DNA of 50,169 bases. Source: Shuttleworthia sp045545575 (GTDB lineage: Bacteria; Bacillota; Clostridia; Lachnospirales; Lachnospiraceae). Each line of letters begins with the position of its first letter. Position 1 is the first letter of the stretch. A model generated the notes under the pieces. That model ran no database searches, had not been told where the DNA came from, and was given only the letters and a program-made list of their open reading frames with translations. The DNA lies in assembly GCA_045545575.1 (NCBI GenBank), contig JAZQBE010000055.1:1-50169 (forward strand), written 5' to 3'. Made by a program: the position numbers and the translations under genes. Positions 33,684-43,515 of the stretch are shown one piece after another.

Positions 33684-33716
33684 CCGTCATGGGACGGCGC
33701 AGACCGCCGTCTGCGC
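33684..33716 (+). other. Two adjoining hairpins in the hisS leader
   Basis: CCGTC/GACGG (loop ATGG) and GCGCAGAC/GTCTGCGC (loop CGCC) lie end to end, the second directly before the GAAAGGAG ribosome binding site of hisS. The leader is too short for a T-box and no T-box sequence is visible. It could affect translation. Confidence 0.5.
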
Positions 33717-33729
33717 GAAAGGAGAACGC

Positions 33730-34989
33730 ATGGCATTAAGCAAAAAGCCGGTCAACGGCATGAAGGATATTCTCCCGCGGGAGATGGAAGTGCGGGATTA
33801 TGTCACCGGCGTAATCAAGGATACGTACCGGAGTTTCGGCTTTACGCCGATCGAAACCCCCTGCATGGAAAACATCGCCAACTTAAGCAACAAGCAGGGC
33901 GGCGAAAATGAAAAACTGATTTTCAAGATTTTAAAGCGCGGCGAAAAACTGCACATCGACACCGCCGAAACCGAGCAGGATCTTGTGGACTACGGCATGC
34001 GTTACGATCTGACCGTTCCGCTGTGCCGGTTTTACGCCAATCACGCCAACGAGCTGCCGAGCCCCTTCAAGGCGCTGCAGATCGGCAGCGTCTGGCGCGC
34101 GGACCGTCCGCAGCGCGGCCGCTACCGCCAGTTCACCCAGTGTGACATCGACATCCTCGGAGAGCCGTCCAACTTAGCGGAAATCGAGCTGATTCTGGCA
34201 ACGACCACCACCCTCGGCCGCATCGGCTTTTCGGGGTTTGAAATCCGCATCAACGAGCGCCGCCTGTTAAAGGCCATGGCGGCCTACAGCGGCTTTGCGG
34301 AGGAGGATTACACGGATCTGTTCATCACCCTGGACAAGATGGACAAGATCGGCCTTGACGGCGTGCGTGCGGAACTGCTCGAGCGCGGTTATCCAGAGGC
34401 GTCCGTAGCGACGTACCTGTCCCTGTTCGACGGCCTTGCCGCGCACCGGGACGTGACCGGCGGTATCGCGTGGCTGCGGGAGCAGATGAAGGACGGCCTG
34501 CACGAGGAAGCGGCGCAGAACCTCTGCGAAATCGCTTCCGCCGTGGAAGCGGCGAAGCAGGCGGATTTTGAACTTGTTTTCGACCCGACGCTCGTGCGGG
34601 GCATGAGCTACTACACCGGGACGATCTTCGAAGTGGCCATGCCGGAATTCGGCGGCAGCTGCGGCGGCGGCGGACGGTACGACGAAATGGTCGGTCAGTT
34701 CACCGGGCAGAAGGTGCCGGCCTGCGGTTTTTCCATCGGCTTTGAGCGGATCATTCTGCTGCTTTTAGAGCAGGGCTTTACCGTTCCCGGTGCAGGGGAC
34801 AAAACGGCCTTCCTGATCGAAAAAGGCTATCCCGCCGAAAAGGTGGCAGAGGTCATGGAGCAGGCGCGTGCCCTGCGGCAGCAGGGAAAGACGGTCCTCG
34901 TCGTGCGCATGAACAAAAACAAGAAATACCAGAAGGACCAGCTTGCGGAGCAGGGCTATACGGATTTCGTGGAGTTTTTCAACCGTTAA
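33730..34989 (+). CDS. hisS: Histidyl-tRNA synthetase
   Basis: Class II synthetase charging tRNA-His. The 419-residue protein has motif 1 near the start (GMKDILPREMEVRDYV), motif 2 in VWRADRPQRGRYRQFTQ, the HisRS-specific RGMSYYTGTIFE segment and the motif 3 GRYDEMVG. The C-terminal anticodon-binding domain begins about residue 325. The order hisS-aspS is common in Bacillota, and aspS follows 26 bases later. Expression seems to be driven by the promoter at 33635-33663, with two leader hairpins. Confidence 0.97.
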   Translation: MALSKKPVNGMKDILPREMEVRDYVTGVIKDTYRSFGFTPIETPCMENIANLSNKQGGENEKLIFKILKRGEKLHIDTAETEQDLVDYGMRYDLTVPLCRFYANHANELPSPFKALQIGSVWRADRPQRGRYRQFTQCDIDILGEPSNLAEIELILATTTTLGRIGFSGFEIRINERRLLKAMAAYSGFAEEDYTDLFITLDKMDKIGLDGVRAELLERGYPEASVATYLSLFDGLAAHRDVTGGIAWLREQMKDGLHEEAAQNLCEIASAVEAAKQADFELVFDPTLVRGMSYYTGTIFEVAMPEFGGSCGGGGRYDEMVGQFTGQKVPACGFSIGFERIILLLLEQGFTVPGAGDKTAFLIEKGYPAEKVAEVMEQARALRQQGKTVLVVRMNKNKKYQKDQLAEQGYTDFVEFFNR

Positions 34990-35015
34990 TCAAAAAAGGA
35001 ACCTGGAGGCATAAA

Positions 35016-36827
<1,812 letters not shown>

Positions 36828-36944
36828 TTCATGGTCTTTCGACCCGCCGGAGAACATAAAACAGCGCAGTTGGCCCGACGAGCCTGAAATGATAGATACT
36901 TTTTTGCAGATACAGTGGAAGGAAAAGAAAGAGAGGAACGCAAA

Positions 36945-38006
36945 ATGGACATTCGTTTCGAAGAGCGCGCACAGCTGAAGACCAAGCCGGACGAGAATCA
37001 TCTGGGCTTCGGCAAGTATATGACGGACTACATGTTCGTTTACGACTGGGACAAGGAGCAGGGCTGGCATGACGCCCGCAACGTTCCCGAAGGCCCGATC
37101 GAACTGGATCCCGCCTGCGTGACGCTTCACTACGCACAGGAAACCTTTGAAGGCTTAAAGGCCTACCGCACGGCCAGCGGCGACATCCAGCTGTTCCGTC
37201 CGTACATGAACGCGGCCCGCATGAACCGCTCCAATGAACGTCTGTGCATGCCCGAGATTCCGGAAGACGATTTCGTAAACGCCATCAAGGCGCTTGTCGA
37301 GGTGGAGAAGGACTGGGTTCCCCACGCCAAAGATACCTCGCTTTACATCCGTCCGTTCATGTTCGCCACTGAGGCGTTCCTGGGCGTGCATATGGCGGCG
37401 GCCTACAAGTTCATGGTCATCTGCTGCCCGGTCGGCGCCTACTATCCGACGGGTCTGGATCCGGTGAAGATCCTGGTGGAAGACGAACTGGTCCGCGCGG
37501 TCAAGGGCGGCACCGGCTTCACGAAGTGCGGCGGCAACTACGCCGGCTCGATCTTAGGCCAGGTGAAGGCCGAGAAGATGGGCTATACGCAGGTTCTGTG
37601 GCTGGTCGGCGAACACCGCAAGTATGTCGAGGAAGTCGGCACAATGGACATCATGTTCAAGATCGCCGGCGAGATCTACACCGCGCCCATCGAAGGCACG
37701 GTTCTTCCCGGCGTCACCCGTGATTCCATGATTCACCTGCTGCGCGAGTGGGGCTACAAGGTCAACGAGACACACCTGGCGGTAGACGACCTGATGAAGG
37801 CCGGCCACGACGGCACGCTGGAAGAAGTATTCGGCACCGGCACCGCGGCCGTGATTTCCCCGGTCGGCGAACTGCGCTACAAGGACGACGTCGTCGTGAT
37901 CAACGGCAACAAGACCGGCGAGCTGACCCAGAAGCTGTACGATACCCTGACCGGCATCCAGTGGGGCCGGATCGAAGATCCCTACGGATGGACGATGAAG
38001 CTGTAA
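36945..38006 (+). CDS. ilvE: Branched-chain amino acid aminotransferase
   Basis: Class IV PLP aminotransferase, last step of valine, leucine and isoleucine synthesis and first step of their breakdown. The 353-residue length fits the larger bacterial and eukaryote-like BCAT type. The PLP lysine is in GFTKCGGNYAGS, and the C-terminal TGTAAVISPVG loop is conserved. The start is ATG 36945 behind GAGAGGA; upstream frame extension has no support. The 117-base gap after aspS contains only weak promoter-like sequence (TTGGCC near 36870). It fits the ilvB fragment at the left end of the window, although 35 kb away. A terminator-like hairpin follows. Confidence 0.95.
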   Translation: MDIRFEERAQLKTKPDENHLGFGKYMTDYMFVYDWDKEQGWHDARNVPEGPIELDPACVTLHYAQETFEGLKAYRTASGDIQLFRPYMNAARMNRSNERLCMPEIPEDDFVNAIKALVEVEKDWVPHAKDTSLYIRPFMFATEAFLGVHMAAAYKFMVICCPVGAYYPTGLDPVKILVEDELVRAVKGGTGFTKCGGNYAGSILGQVKAEKMGYTQVLWLVGEHRKYVEEVGTMDIMFKIAGEIYTAPIEGTVLPGVTRDSMIHLLREWGYKVNETHLAVDDLMKAGHDGTLEEVFGTGTAAVISPVGELRYKDDVVVINGNKTGELTQKLYDTLTGIQWGRIEDPYGWTMKL

Positions 38007-38017
38007 GAAAATGGAAA

Positions 38018-38058
38018 ATGGCCGTATTGCTGCAAGCAGGCTTGCGCAATGCGGCCAT
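38018..38058 (+). terminator. Strong hairpin after ilvE
   Basis: ATGGCCGTATTGC pairs with GCAATGCGGCCAT (13 pairs, one G-T), and the loop again pairs GCAAG with CTTGC. It is followed by GGACGACAGTTT rather than a T-run, so termination may be incomplete. Confidence 0.6.
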
Positions 38059-38069
38059 GGACGACAGTT

Positions 38070-38128
38070 TATACCCCTAAAAAGGCGAAAACAACCAATG
38101 GGGGTTGGTTGTTTTCAAAGGGGTTATA
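38070..38128 (+). other. Two-tier hairpin in the leader of the beta-galactosidase gene
   Basis: An inner perfect 12-bp stem (GAAAACAACCAA with TTGGTTGTTTTC, loop TGGGGG, 38087-38116) sits inside an outer stem of TATACCCCT with AGGGGT and ATA (one bulged T). No known riboswitch pattern is recognised. It ends in an AT-rich TATAAAAATATAAA that could hold a -10 box. Confidence 0.55.
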
Positions 38129-38152
38129 AAAATATAAAGGGGAAGTGACGAC

Positions 38153-38180
38153 GAGAGATACGATGGGGGATGCATCTCTC
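38153..38180 (+). promoter_or_regulatory. Inverted repeat upstream of the beta-galactosidase gene, possible operator
   Basis: GAGAGAT and ATCTCTC are separated by 14 bases. The remaining bases to the start at 38299 show no recognisable RNA motif. Confidence 0.35.
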
Positions 38181-38298
38181 AGGTCTCTTGTATTATACGG
38201 GCTCGCAAGCATCTTCACAAGGGCGAAACCTAACGAAAGTACACAAAACAGGTGCATCGAAACTGTGCAATATTAACAATCAGGATGTGGAGGGGGAC

Positions 38299-41200
38299 AT
38301 GAAGTATACCATTGACAAGAGCAATTACCGGGATTTTGACGTGTTCGCGAAAAACCGTCTGCCGCGGCGCAGCTATTTCATACCGTATCCGGACCGCACG
38401 TCGGCCGAAGCGGTCAGCCCCGCGCAGAAGCGCTATCAGTCGCCGAAGGTACGCTGCTTAAACGGTGACTGGGACTTCCGGTTCTATCCGCGGCCGGCGG
38501 AGGTGCCGGCCGTGCTCGACACGGACGAGGTTTCCTGGGACCGGATTCCGGTGCCGGGCTGCTGGCAGTTTTACGGTTACGACAAGCCGTTCTACGTCAA
38601 CATCCGCTATCAGTTTCCCTTCAATCCGCCGAAGATTCCGGAAGAGGAAAAAGTCGGCAAGGTCTTTACGATTATGGGAAACGACAACAAGATCGGGCCG
38701 GTGTGGCAGGATCCGGGCGAAGAGTACAATTTCGTCGGCATCTACCGCACGACCTTTGACGTGTCGGATCTCACAAAGCGGTATGAAATCTCCTTCCTGG
38801 GCGTGGCCTCCTGCATTGACTGCTATGTCAACGGACAGTTCGCGGGCTACGCGGAGGGCGCCCACAATACGGCGGAATTCGATCTGACGTCCCTGGTCAA
38901 AGAGGGTACGAACGAGATGGTCTGCGTGGTTCACCGCTGGTGCAACGGCAGCTATCTCGAATCCCAGGACATGTTCCGCAACAACGGTATCTTCCGCGAC
39001 GTGCTGCTGCGCGTTTCGGATCCGGCGGACATTTTCGATATCGGCTTCCGGACAAAGAAGGAGAACGGGAAGTACACTGCCACGGTCTCCGCGAAGCTGT
39101 ATCAGGACGCACTGGCAAAGAACGCGCCCGGCGGCGGACCGGTGAACGTCACCATTGAAGACGGCGGCGTGATCTGGACGGCCCAGGCCGAGGTGAAGGA
39201 CGGCCGCGCAAAGGCGGTCCTCGAAGGCCTCGACGTGGAGGAATGGTCCGCGGAGAACCCGAAGCTCTACGATCTGTTCGTGGAGACGGGCGGCACCTGC
39301 ATCCACACCCGCGTGGGCTTTAAGACCATCGAAATCAACGGCCGCCTGTACACGATCAACGGCAGCCGCGTCAAGTTCAAGGGCGTGAACCATCACGATT
39401 CCACACCCACCGGCGGCTACACGATGACGCCGGAAGAGATCGAACGGGACATGAAGCTCTGCAAGGAGTTCAATATCGACACGGTGCGAACCAGCCATTA
39501 CCCGCCGGATCCGTATCTGCTCGAGATCTGCGACGAACTCGGCATTTACGTGGTGGACGAGGCGGACATCGAAACCCACGGCACCTTTACGGCCCAGTTC
39601 CCGCCGTCCTACAACCAGATCAGCCACAATCCGGCCTGGAAGGAGCACTATCTGGACCGCGCGAAGGCACTGTTCCAGCGCGACAAGCTTCATCCCTGCG
39701 TCGTGCTCTGGAGTCTGGGCAACGAAGCCGGCGGCTACTGCAACCAGGACGCCATGTACGCGTATCTGAAGGCCCGCACGGACATCCCGATTCACTACGA
39801 GAGCGCGATTCACAGCAAACGCCGCGCCTACGACGTGGGCAGCGAGATGTATCCCTCCGCCGCGCAGGTGCACAAAGTCGGCGAAGGAACGGCGCGGGTG
39901 AAGGAACTCAACGACCGTCCGTATTTCATGTGCGAATATGTGCACGCCATGGGCGTCGGTCCGGGCGGCGCGGAAGAGTACTGGAAAGAGATCTACAATT
40001 ACGATTCGCTGATGGGCGGCTGCATCTGGGAGATGACGGACCATGCCGTTCTGCACCCGGACGGAACCTACACCTACGGCGGTGACCACGGCGAGTGGGA
40101 GCATGACGGAAACTTCTGCGTGGACGGCATCTTCTATCCGGACCGCAAACCGTCGACCGGCGCGTGGGTCATGCGCCATGTCTACCGGCCCATCCGCGTA
40201 TCCTGGCTGGGAACGGACCGGTTTGAAATCTTCAACACGACGGCGTTCTCCGAAGGCAGCCGGTATCAGATCGAAGCGAGGTTCTCCGACGGAACGAAGC
40301 AGACGATCGTTCCGGAAGCCGGTCCGCTGAGCCGGGACGTGATCGCGCTTGAGACGGAAGGCTGCGTCAAGGCGGCGGCCGCGGCGCAGACGGATGCGCT
40401 CGTCGACTTTGTGACGACGGATACGGTGACCGGCCGCGAGGTCTCCGTGGAGCAGATCGTCCTCGCCCCGTGGGTGACGGGTATGCCCGAGAAGGATGAG
40501 AACCGCACGCCGGACGGCGTCCTGACGCTGATCGACGGCCGGCCTTCCATCTCCGTGGCGGCGCTGGCGGAATCCTGTGCGGAGGGCTTTGAGGACGGCT
40601 TCGAGCCGGCGAAGGAAGATGAGAAGACGCCGGTTCTGACTGCGTCCGATCCCTATACGATCCTGTTCCGCGCGCCCACCGACAACGAGCGCAATCCCTA
40701 CCCGAACGCGCCGGATCCGCGCCCGTTCATTCAGCAGACGTCGTCGACCGCGTCCGTGGAATACCTCGAAGGCGGAAAGATCCGCATCGTGTCGAAGATC
40801 GCGGTCGGCCGGAAGGCCTTTGCGGTCACGGACGAGTATCAGTGCGTCCGGGAAGGTGTCCTTGTGACGTCCCGGATCTGCCCGGATGCCTCCGGAAAGA
40901 AGTGGTCCATCCCGGGCCTTCCGGCGGGCATTCTGCCGCGGTTCGGCAAGGCCTTTGCCCTTGACGAAAGCTTCGACGGCGTCACGTATCTGGCGCGCTG
41001 CGGAGAATCCTATGTCGATATGGAGCAGCAGTTCCCGATCCGGAAGACCGAATGTACCGTCGCGGACATGACCGAGCCGAACATCCGCCCGCAGGAGAGC
41101 GGCAACCGCCGGGAATGCCGGTACGTGACGCTGGACAACGGCGCGTACGAGGTGACGTTCACCGCCGTCGGCAAGCCCTTTGAACTGGGCATCAAGCCCT

Positions 41201-41391
41201 ATACGGACAAGGCGCTGCTTTCGATGAAGCACCGCGAGGACGAAGTGCGCACCGGCACCTATGTGACGCTGTCCGGCATCATGATGGGCATCGGCACCGG
41301 CAGCTGCGGACCGGCGACGCTTCCGCAGTACTGCTATCCGGCGGACCGGGAATACAGCATGCAGTTTTTGATTTCGGCGAAGAAGAAATAA
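38299..41391 (+). CDS. Beta-galactosidase, GH2 (LacZ type)
   Basis: A 1030-residue GH2 enzyme with the five-domain LacZ layout: sugar-binding jelly roll (about 45-205), immunoglobulin-like domain (about 210-310), TIM barrel (about 315-600), a second Ig-like domain and a C-terminal small-chain domain (about 780-1030). The acid/base is Glu476 in LWSLGNEAGGY and the nucleophile Glu546 in FMCEYVHAMG. There is no signal peptide, so it works on imported beta-galactosides. The frame is open 43 codons further upstream across the leader hairpins, but ATG 38299 has GGAGGGGG directly before it and gives the usual start. GH2 enzymes also include glucuronidases and others, so the exact sugar is inferred from the LacZ-like architecture. 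DUF362 gene follows 36 bases later. Confidence 0.93.
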   Translation: MKYTIDKSNYRDFDVFAKNRLPRRSYFIPYPDRTSAEAVSPAQKRYQSPKVRCLNGDWDFRFYPRPAEVPAVLDTDEVSWDRIPVPGCWQFYGYDKPFYVNIRYQFPFNPPKIPEEEKVGKVFTIMGNDNKIGPVWQDPGEEYNFVGIYRTTFDVSDLTKRYEISFLGVASCIDCYVNGQFAGYAEGAHNTAEFDLTSLVKEGTNEMVCVVHRWCNGSYLESQDMFRNNGIFRDVLLRVSDPADIFDIGFRTKKENGKYTATVSAKLYQDALAKNAPGGGPVNVTIEDGGVIWTAQAEVKDGRAKAVLEGLDVEEWSAENPKLYDLFVETGGTCIHTRVGFKTIEINGRLYTINGSRVKFKGVNHHDSTPTGGYTMTPEEIERDMKLCKEFNIDTVRTSHYPPDPYLLEICDELGIYVVDEADIETHGTFTAQFPPSYNQISHNPAWKEHYLDRAKALFQRDKLHPCVVLWSLGNEAGGYCNQDAMYAYLKARTDIPIHYESAIHSKRRAYDVGSEMYPSAAQVHKVGEGTARVKELNDRPYFMCEYVHAMGVGPGGAEEYWKEIYNYDSLMGGCIWEMTDHAVLHPDGTYTYGGDHGEWEHDGNFCVDGIFYPDRKPSTGAWVMRHVYRPIRVSWLGTDRFEIFNTTAFSEGSRYQIEARFSDGTKQTIVPEAGPLSRDVIALETEGCVKAAAAAQTDALVDFVTTDTVTGREVSVEQIVLAPWVTGMPEKDENRTPDGVLTLIDGRPSISVAALAESCAEGFEDGFEPAKEDEKTPVLTASDPYTILFRAPTDNERNPYPNAPDPRPFIQQTSSTASVEYLEGGKIRIVSKIAVGRKAFAVTDEYQCVREGVLVTSRICPDASGKKWSIPGLPAGILPRFGKAFALDESFDGVTYLARCGESYVDMEQQFPIRKTECTVADMTEPNIRPQESGNRRECRYVTLDNGAYEVTFTAVGKPFELGIKPYTDKALLSMKHREDEVRTGTYVTLSGIMMGIGTGSCGPATLPQYCYPADREYSMQFLISAKKK

Positions 41392-41427
41392 TCTCGGCCG
41401 ATGGTTTTGTGATTTGGGAAGAGTTTT

Positions 41428-42531
41428 ATGGCTTCAAACAACAGAATCTGGAAGATTTACGGAACACAGTTTCTGCAGATGACGAAGGAATTGCTGGACG
41501 CTGCGGACCTGGCGTCCAGAATTCCCGACAAACAGACCTGCATCGGCATCAAGCCCAACCTGGTCTGTGCCGTGCCGGCGGAATACGGCGCGACGACGCA
41601 CACGGGAGTTGTCGCGGGCATCATCGAGTATTTGCAGGAGCGCGGATTTGAGAATCTGCGCATCGTCGAGGGCTCCTGGGTCGGCGACCGCACGGCGGAC
41701 GCCTTCGAATACTGCGGGTACAACCGGCTCGCGAAGGAATACAGCGTGCCGATTACCGACACCCAGAAGGATTCCTGGCACACCGTCGACTGCGGCGGCG
41801 CGGAGCTTGAAGTCTGCGATGTCGTCGACGAGATCGGGTTCCTGATCAACGTCCCCGTACTCAAAGGCCACTGCCAGACGAAGGTAACCTGTGCCTTGAA
41901 GAACATGAAGGGCCTGATTCCCAACCGGGAAAAAAGCCGGTTTCACCGCATGGGTCTGCACAAGCCGATCGCGCATCTGCAGAAGGCGATTCATCAGGAT
42001 TTCATCGTCGTCGACCACATCTGCGGCGATCTGGATTTTGAGGAAGGCGGCAATCCCGTGGTGCGCAACTGCATCATGGCCGCCACGGATCCGGTGCTCG
42101 TGGACAGCTACGCCTGTTATCTGATGGGGTACGACATCTCGGAGGTGCCCTACATTCCGCTCGCGGAGAAGCTGGGCATCGGAAGCGCCGACCTGTCTGC
42201 CGCCGACATCATCAGCTTAAATGAAGGCAGCGGCGACCGGGAACTGCCGCGGAAACACAAAGTCCTCGACGTTTCCTATGCCGTCGACGAAGTGGATTCC
42301 TGCAGCGCCTGCTATGCGAGCCTGGTCGGCGCGATGATGCGCCTGAAGGAAGAGGGGCTGCTGGAACAGCTGAAAGACCGGATCGGCATCGGGCAGGGGA
42401 TGCGTCAAAAAACCGGCCGACTTGGCGTCGGCCGGTGTACGAAGGATTTTGACGTGTGCATTATGGGCTGCCCGCCGGAAGAGGAGAAGATCTACCGGGA
42501 ACTGAAAGCGTACATCGCGGCGCAGCGATAG
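41428..42531 (+). CDS. DUF362 domain protein
   Basis: A 367-residue protein of the DUF362 family, found mainly in anaerobes, whose members often carry iron-sulfur clusters. Typical parts are IGIKPNLVCAVPAEYGATTH, ETHTG-like VVAGIIEYL, the LPVLKGH-like VPVLKGHCQTKVTCALKNMKGL (key residues LKGH and KNMKG), and a VDHICGD segment. Cysteines stand at CSACYAS and at the end (GRCTKDFDVCIMGCPPEE); they do not form a clear ferredoxin pattern. A role in electron transfer or as a maturation factor has been suggested for relatives, but none is established here. It is probably co-transcribed with the beta-galactosidase. It ends convergently with the SDR gene, 27 bases apart. Confidence 0.85.
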   Translation: MASNNRIWKIYGTQFLQMTKELLDAADLASRIPDKQTCIGIKPNLVCAVPAEYGATTHTGVVAGIIEYLQERGFENLRIVEGSWVGDRTADAFEYCGYNRLAKEYSVPITDTQKDSWHTVDCGGAELEVCDVVDEIGFLINVPVLKGHCQTKVTCALKNMKGLIPNREKSRFHRMGLHKPIAHLQKAIHQDFIVVDHICGDLDFEEGGNPVVRNCIMAATDPVLVDSYACYLMGYDISEVPYIPLAEKLGIGSADLSAADIISLNEGSGDRELPRKHKVLDVSYAVDEVDSCSACYASLVGAMMRLKEEGLLEQLKDRIGIGQGMRQKTGRLGVGRCTKDFDVCIMGCPPEEEKIYRELKAYIAAQR

Positions 42532-42558
42532 GCCGCGTCCGTTTCGGGCAGACCGCCG

Positions 42559-43383
42559 TTATTTGCGGAACTGTTTTCCGTTGGTGCTTCCGCCGTCGAC
42601 AAGGACGTCCACACCGGCCAGGTAGCCGTTGCGCTCGTCCGCGACCGTCGCCAGGGCAAAGCCGAGTTCTTCCGGACGGCCCATGCGGCGCTCCGCGGAA
42701 AGCGGGATGAGGGAGCCGCCTTCTTTCTCCTCGAGCTTGCCCATATCTGTGGCAATCAGACCGGGAGAAAGCGACACCACGCGGATGCCCTTTTCGCCAT
42801 AGGCAAACGCGCATTTCTGTGCGTACCACACGACGAAGTTTTTGCTGAGCGCGTACGCGAAGCCGGCCTTCTGGTAGTCGGTTTTCGCGAGATTCGCAAA
42901 CTTCATCAGCCCCTGGACGAATTTCGCTTCATCGGTTTCGGCGTAGGCGTAATTCTTTTTCGCAAGGGCGACAAGCACGCCCGGAAGGGCGTAGGCGGAA
43001 TTGGACGCGACGTCGACGATGACACTTTGGGGCTGCATGATTTTGGAGAATTCCTGGTTGATGTATACGGTGCCGAGGGCATTGACGCGCAGCAGCTTTT
43101 CGCCGTCAGCCATGTTCGGACTCATGCCGGCGGAGTTGATGACGTTTTTCACGTTTCCTTTTTCCGCGGCAAACGCAGCGAGGGCCTGCACGCTTTTGCG
43201 GTCGGAAGTGTCGCAGGTGGTGGCATAGGCTTCATAGCCCAGGGACGTCAGTTCCTCCACGGCTTTCTCCAGCTTGGACAGCGTGCGTCCGGTTACAATG
43301 ATGATTTTTTCTTTGGGCATGCACTTTGCGGCAGCGAGTCCCATGCCGCTTCCGCCGCCGGTAATGACAACAACATCTTTCAT
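42559..43383 (-). CDS. Short-chain dehydrogenase/reductase
   Basis: A 274-residue NAD(P)-dependent oxidoreductase of the SDR family. The nucleotide motif is ITGGGSGMG at residues 7-15; NSAGMSPNM corresponds to the NAG motif; the catalytic serine is in VDVASNSAYALPG and the YxxxK pair in FAYALSKNF; the C-terminal DVLVDGGST is the standard end. An insertion of about 30 residues (LVALAKKNYAYAETDEAKFVQG) follows the catalytic serine, longer than in the minimal family. The start at 43383 is preceded by GGGAGG. Substrate unknown. It has its own promoter (43449-43477) and is divergent from the CE15-like gene. Confidence 0.92.
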   Translation of the reverse strand: MKDVVVITGGGSGMGLAAAKCMPKEKIIIVTGRTLSKLEKAVEELTSLGYEAYATTCDTSDRKSVQALAAFAAEKGNVKNVINSAGMSPNMADGEKLLRVNALGTVYINQEFSKIMQPQSVIVDVASNSAYALPGVLVALAKKNYAYAETDEAKFVQGLMKFANLAKTDYQKAGFAYALSKNFVVWYAQKCAFAYGEKGIRVVSLSPGLIATDMGKLEEKEGGSLIPLSAERRMGRPEELGFALATVADERNGYLAGVDVLVDGGSTNGKQFRK

Positions 43384-43448
43384 AGTCAGCCTCCCAGTTT
43401 GCAGAAACACATCCGATCCAATACGGCGGATGTCATGTAACAATGGAT

Positions 43449-43477
43449 ATTATATCGCACCTGCCCGATGATGGCTA
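43449..43477 (-). promoter_or_regulatory. Promoter of the SDR gene
   Basis: On the minus strand TAGCCA (43477-43472) and a perfect TATAAT (43454-43449) are 17 bases apart. An inverted repeat CCCGAT/ATCGGG (43464-43484) overlaps the -35 box and could be an operator shared with the divergent gene. Confidence 0.6.
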
Positions 43478-43515
43478 TATCGGGAAATCATAAAACGCAC
43501 TAAAAAAAGGAGTGA

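Noticed and set aside
33664..33729. Possible T-box upstream of hisS (also looked for at glyS, aspS, ilvE and serC)
   Set aside because: Leaders are too short and no sequence like GGGTGGNACC is seen.
38210..38262. Partial likeness of the beta-galactosidase leader to a cyclic-di-GMP-I riboswitch (GGGCGAAACC then CGAAAG)
   Set aside because: The second conserved block and the closing stem are not found, so the match is too short to support a riboswitch.
40916..40945. Similarity of GGCGGGCATTCTGCCGCG in the beta-galactosidase gene to the 80-base repeat core
   Set aside because: It encodes a normal part of the GH2 C-terminal domain (LPAGILPRFG), lacks the rest of the repeat and is likely coincidence.
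38458..41232. A 920-codon minus-strand frame opposite the beta-galactosidase
   Set aside because: Same reasoning: it mirrors the codon pattern of the GH2 gene, which has intact catalytic residues.
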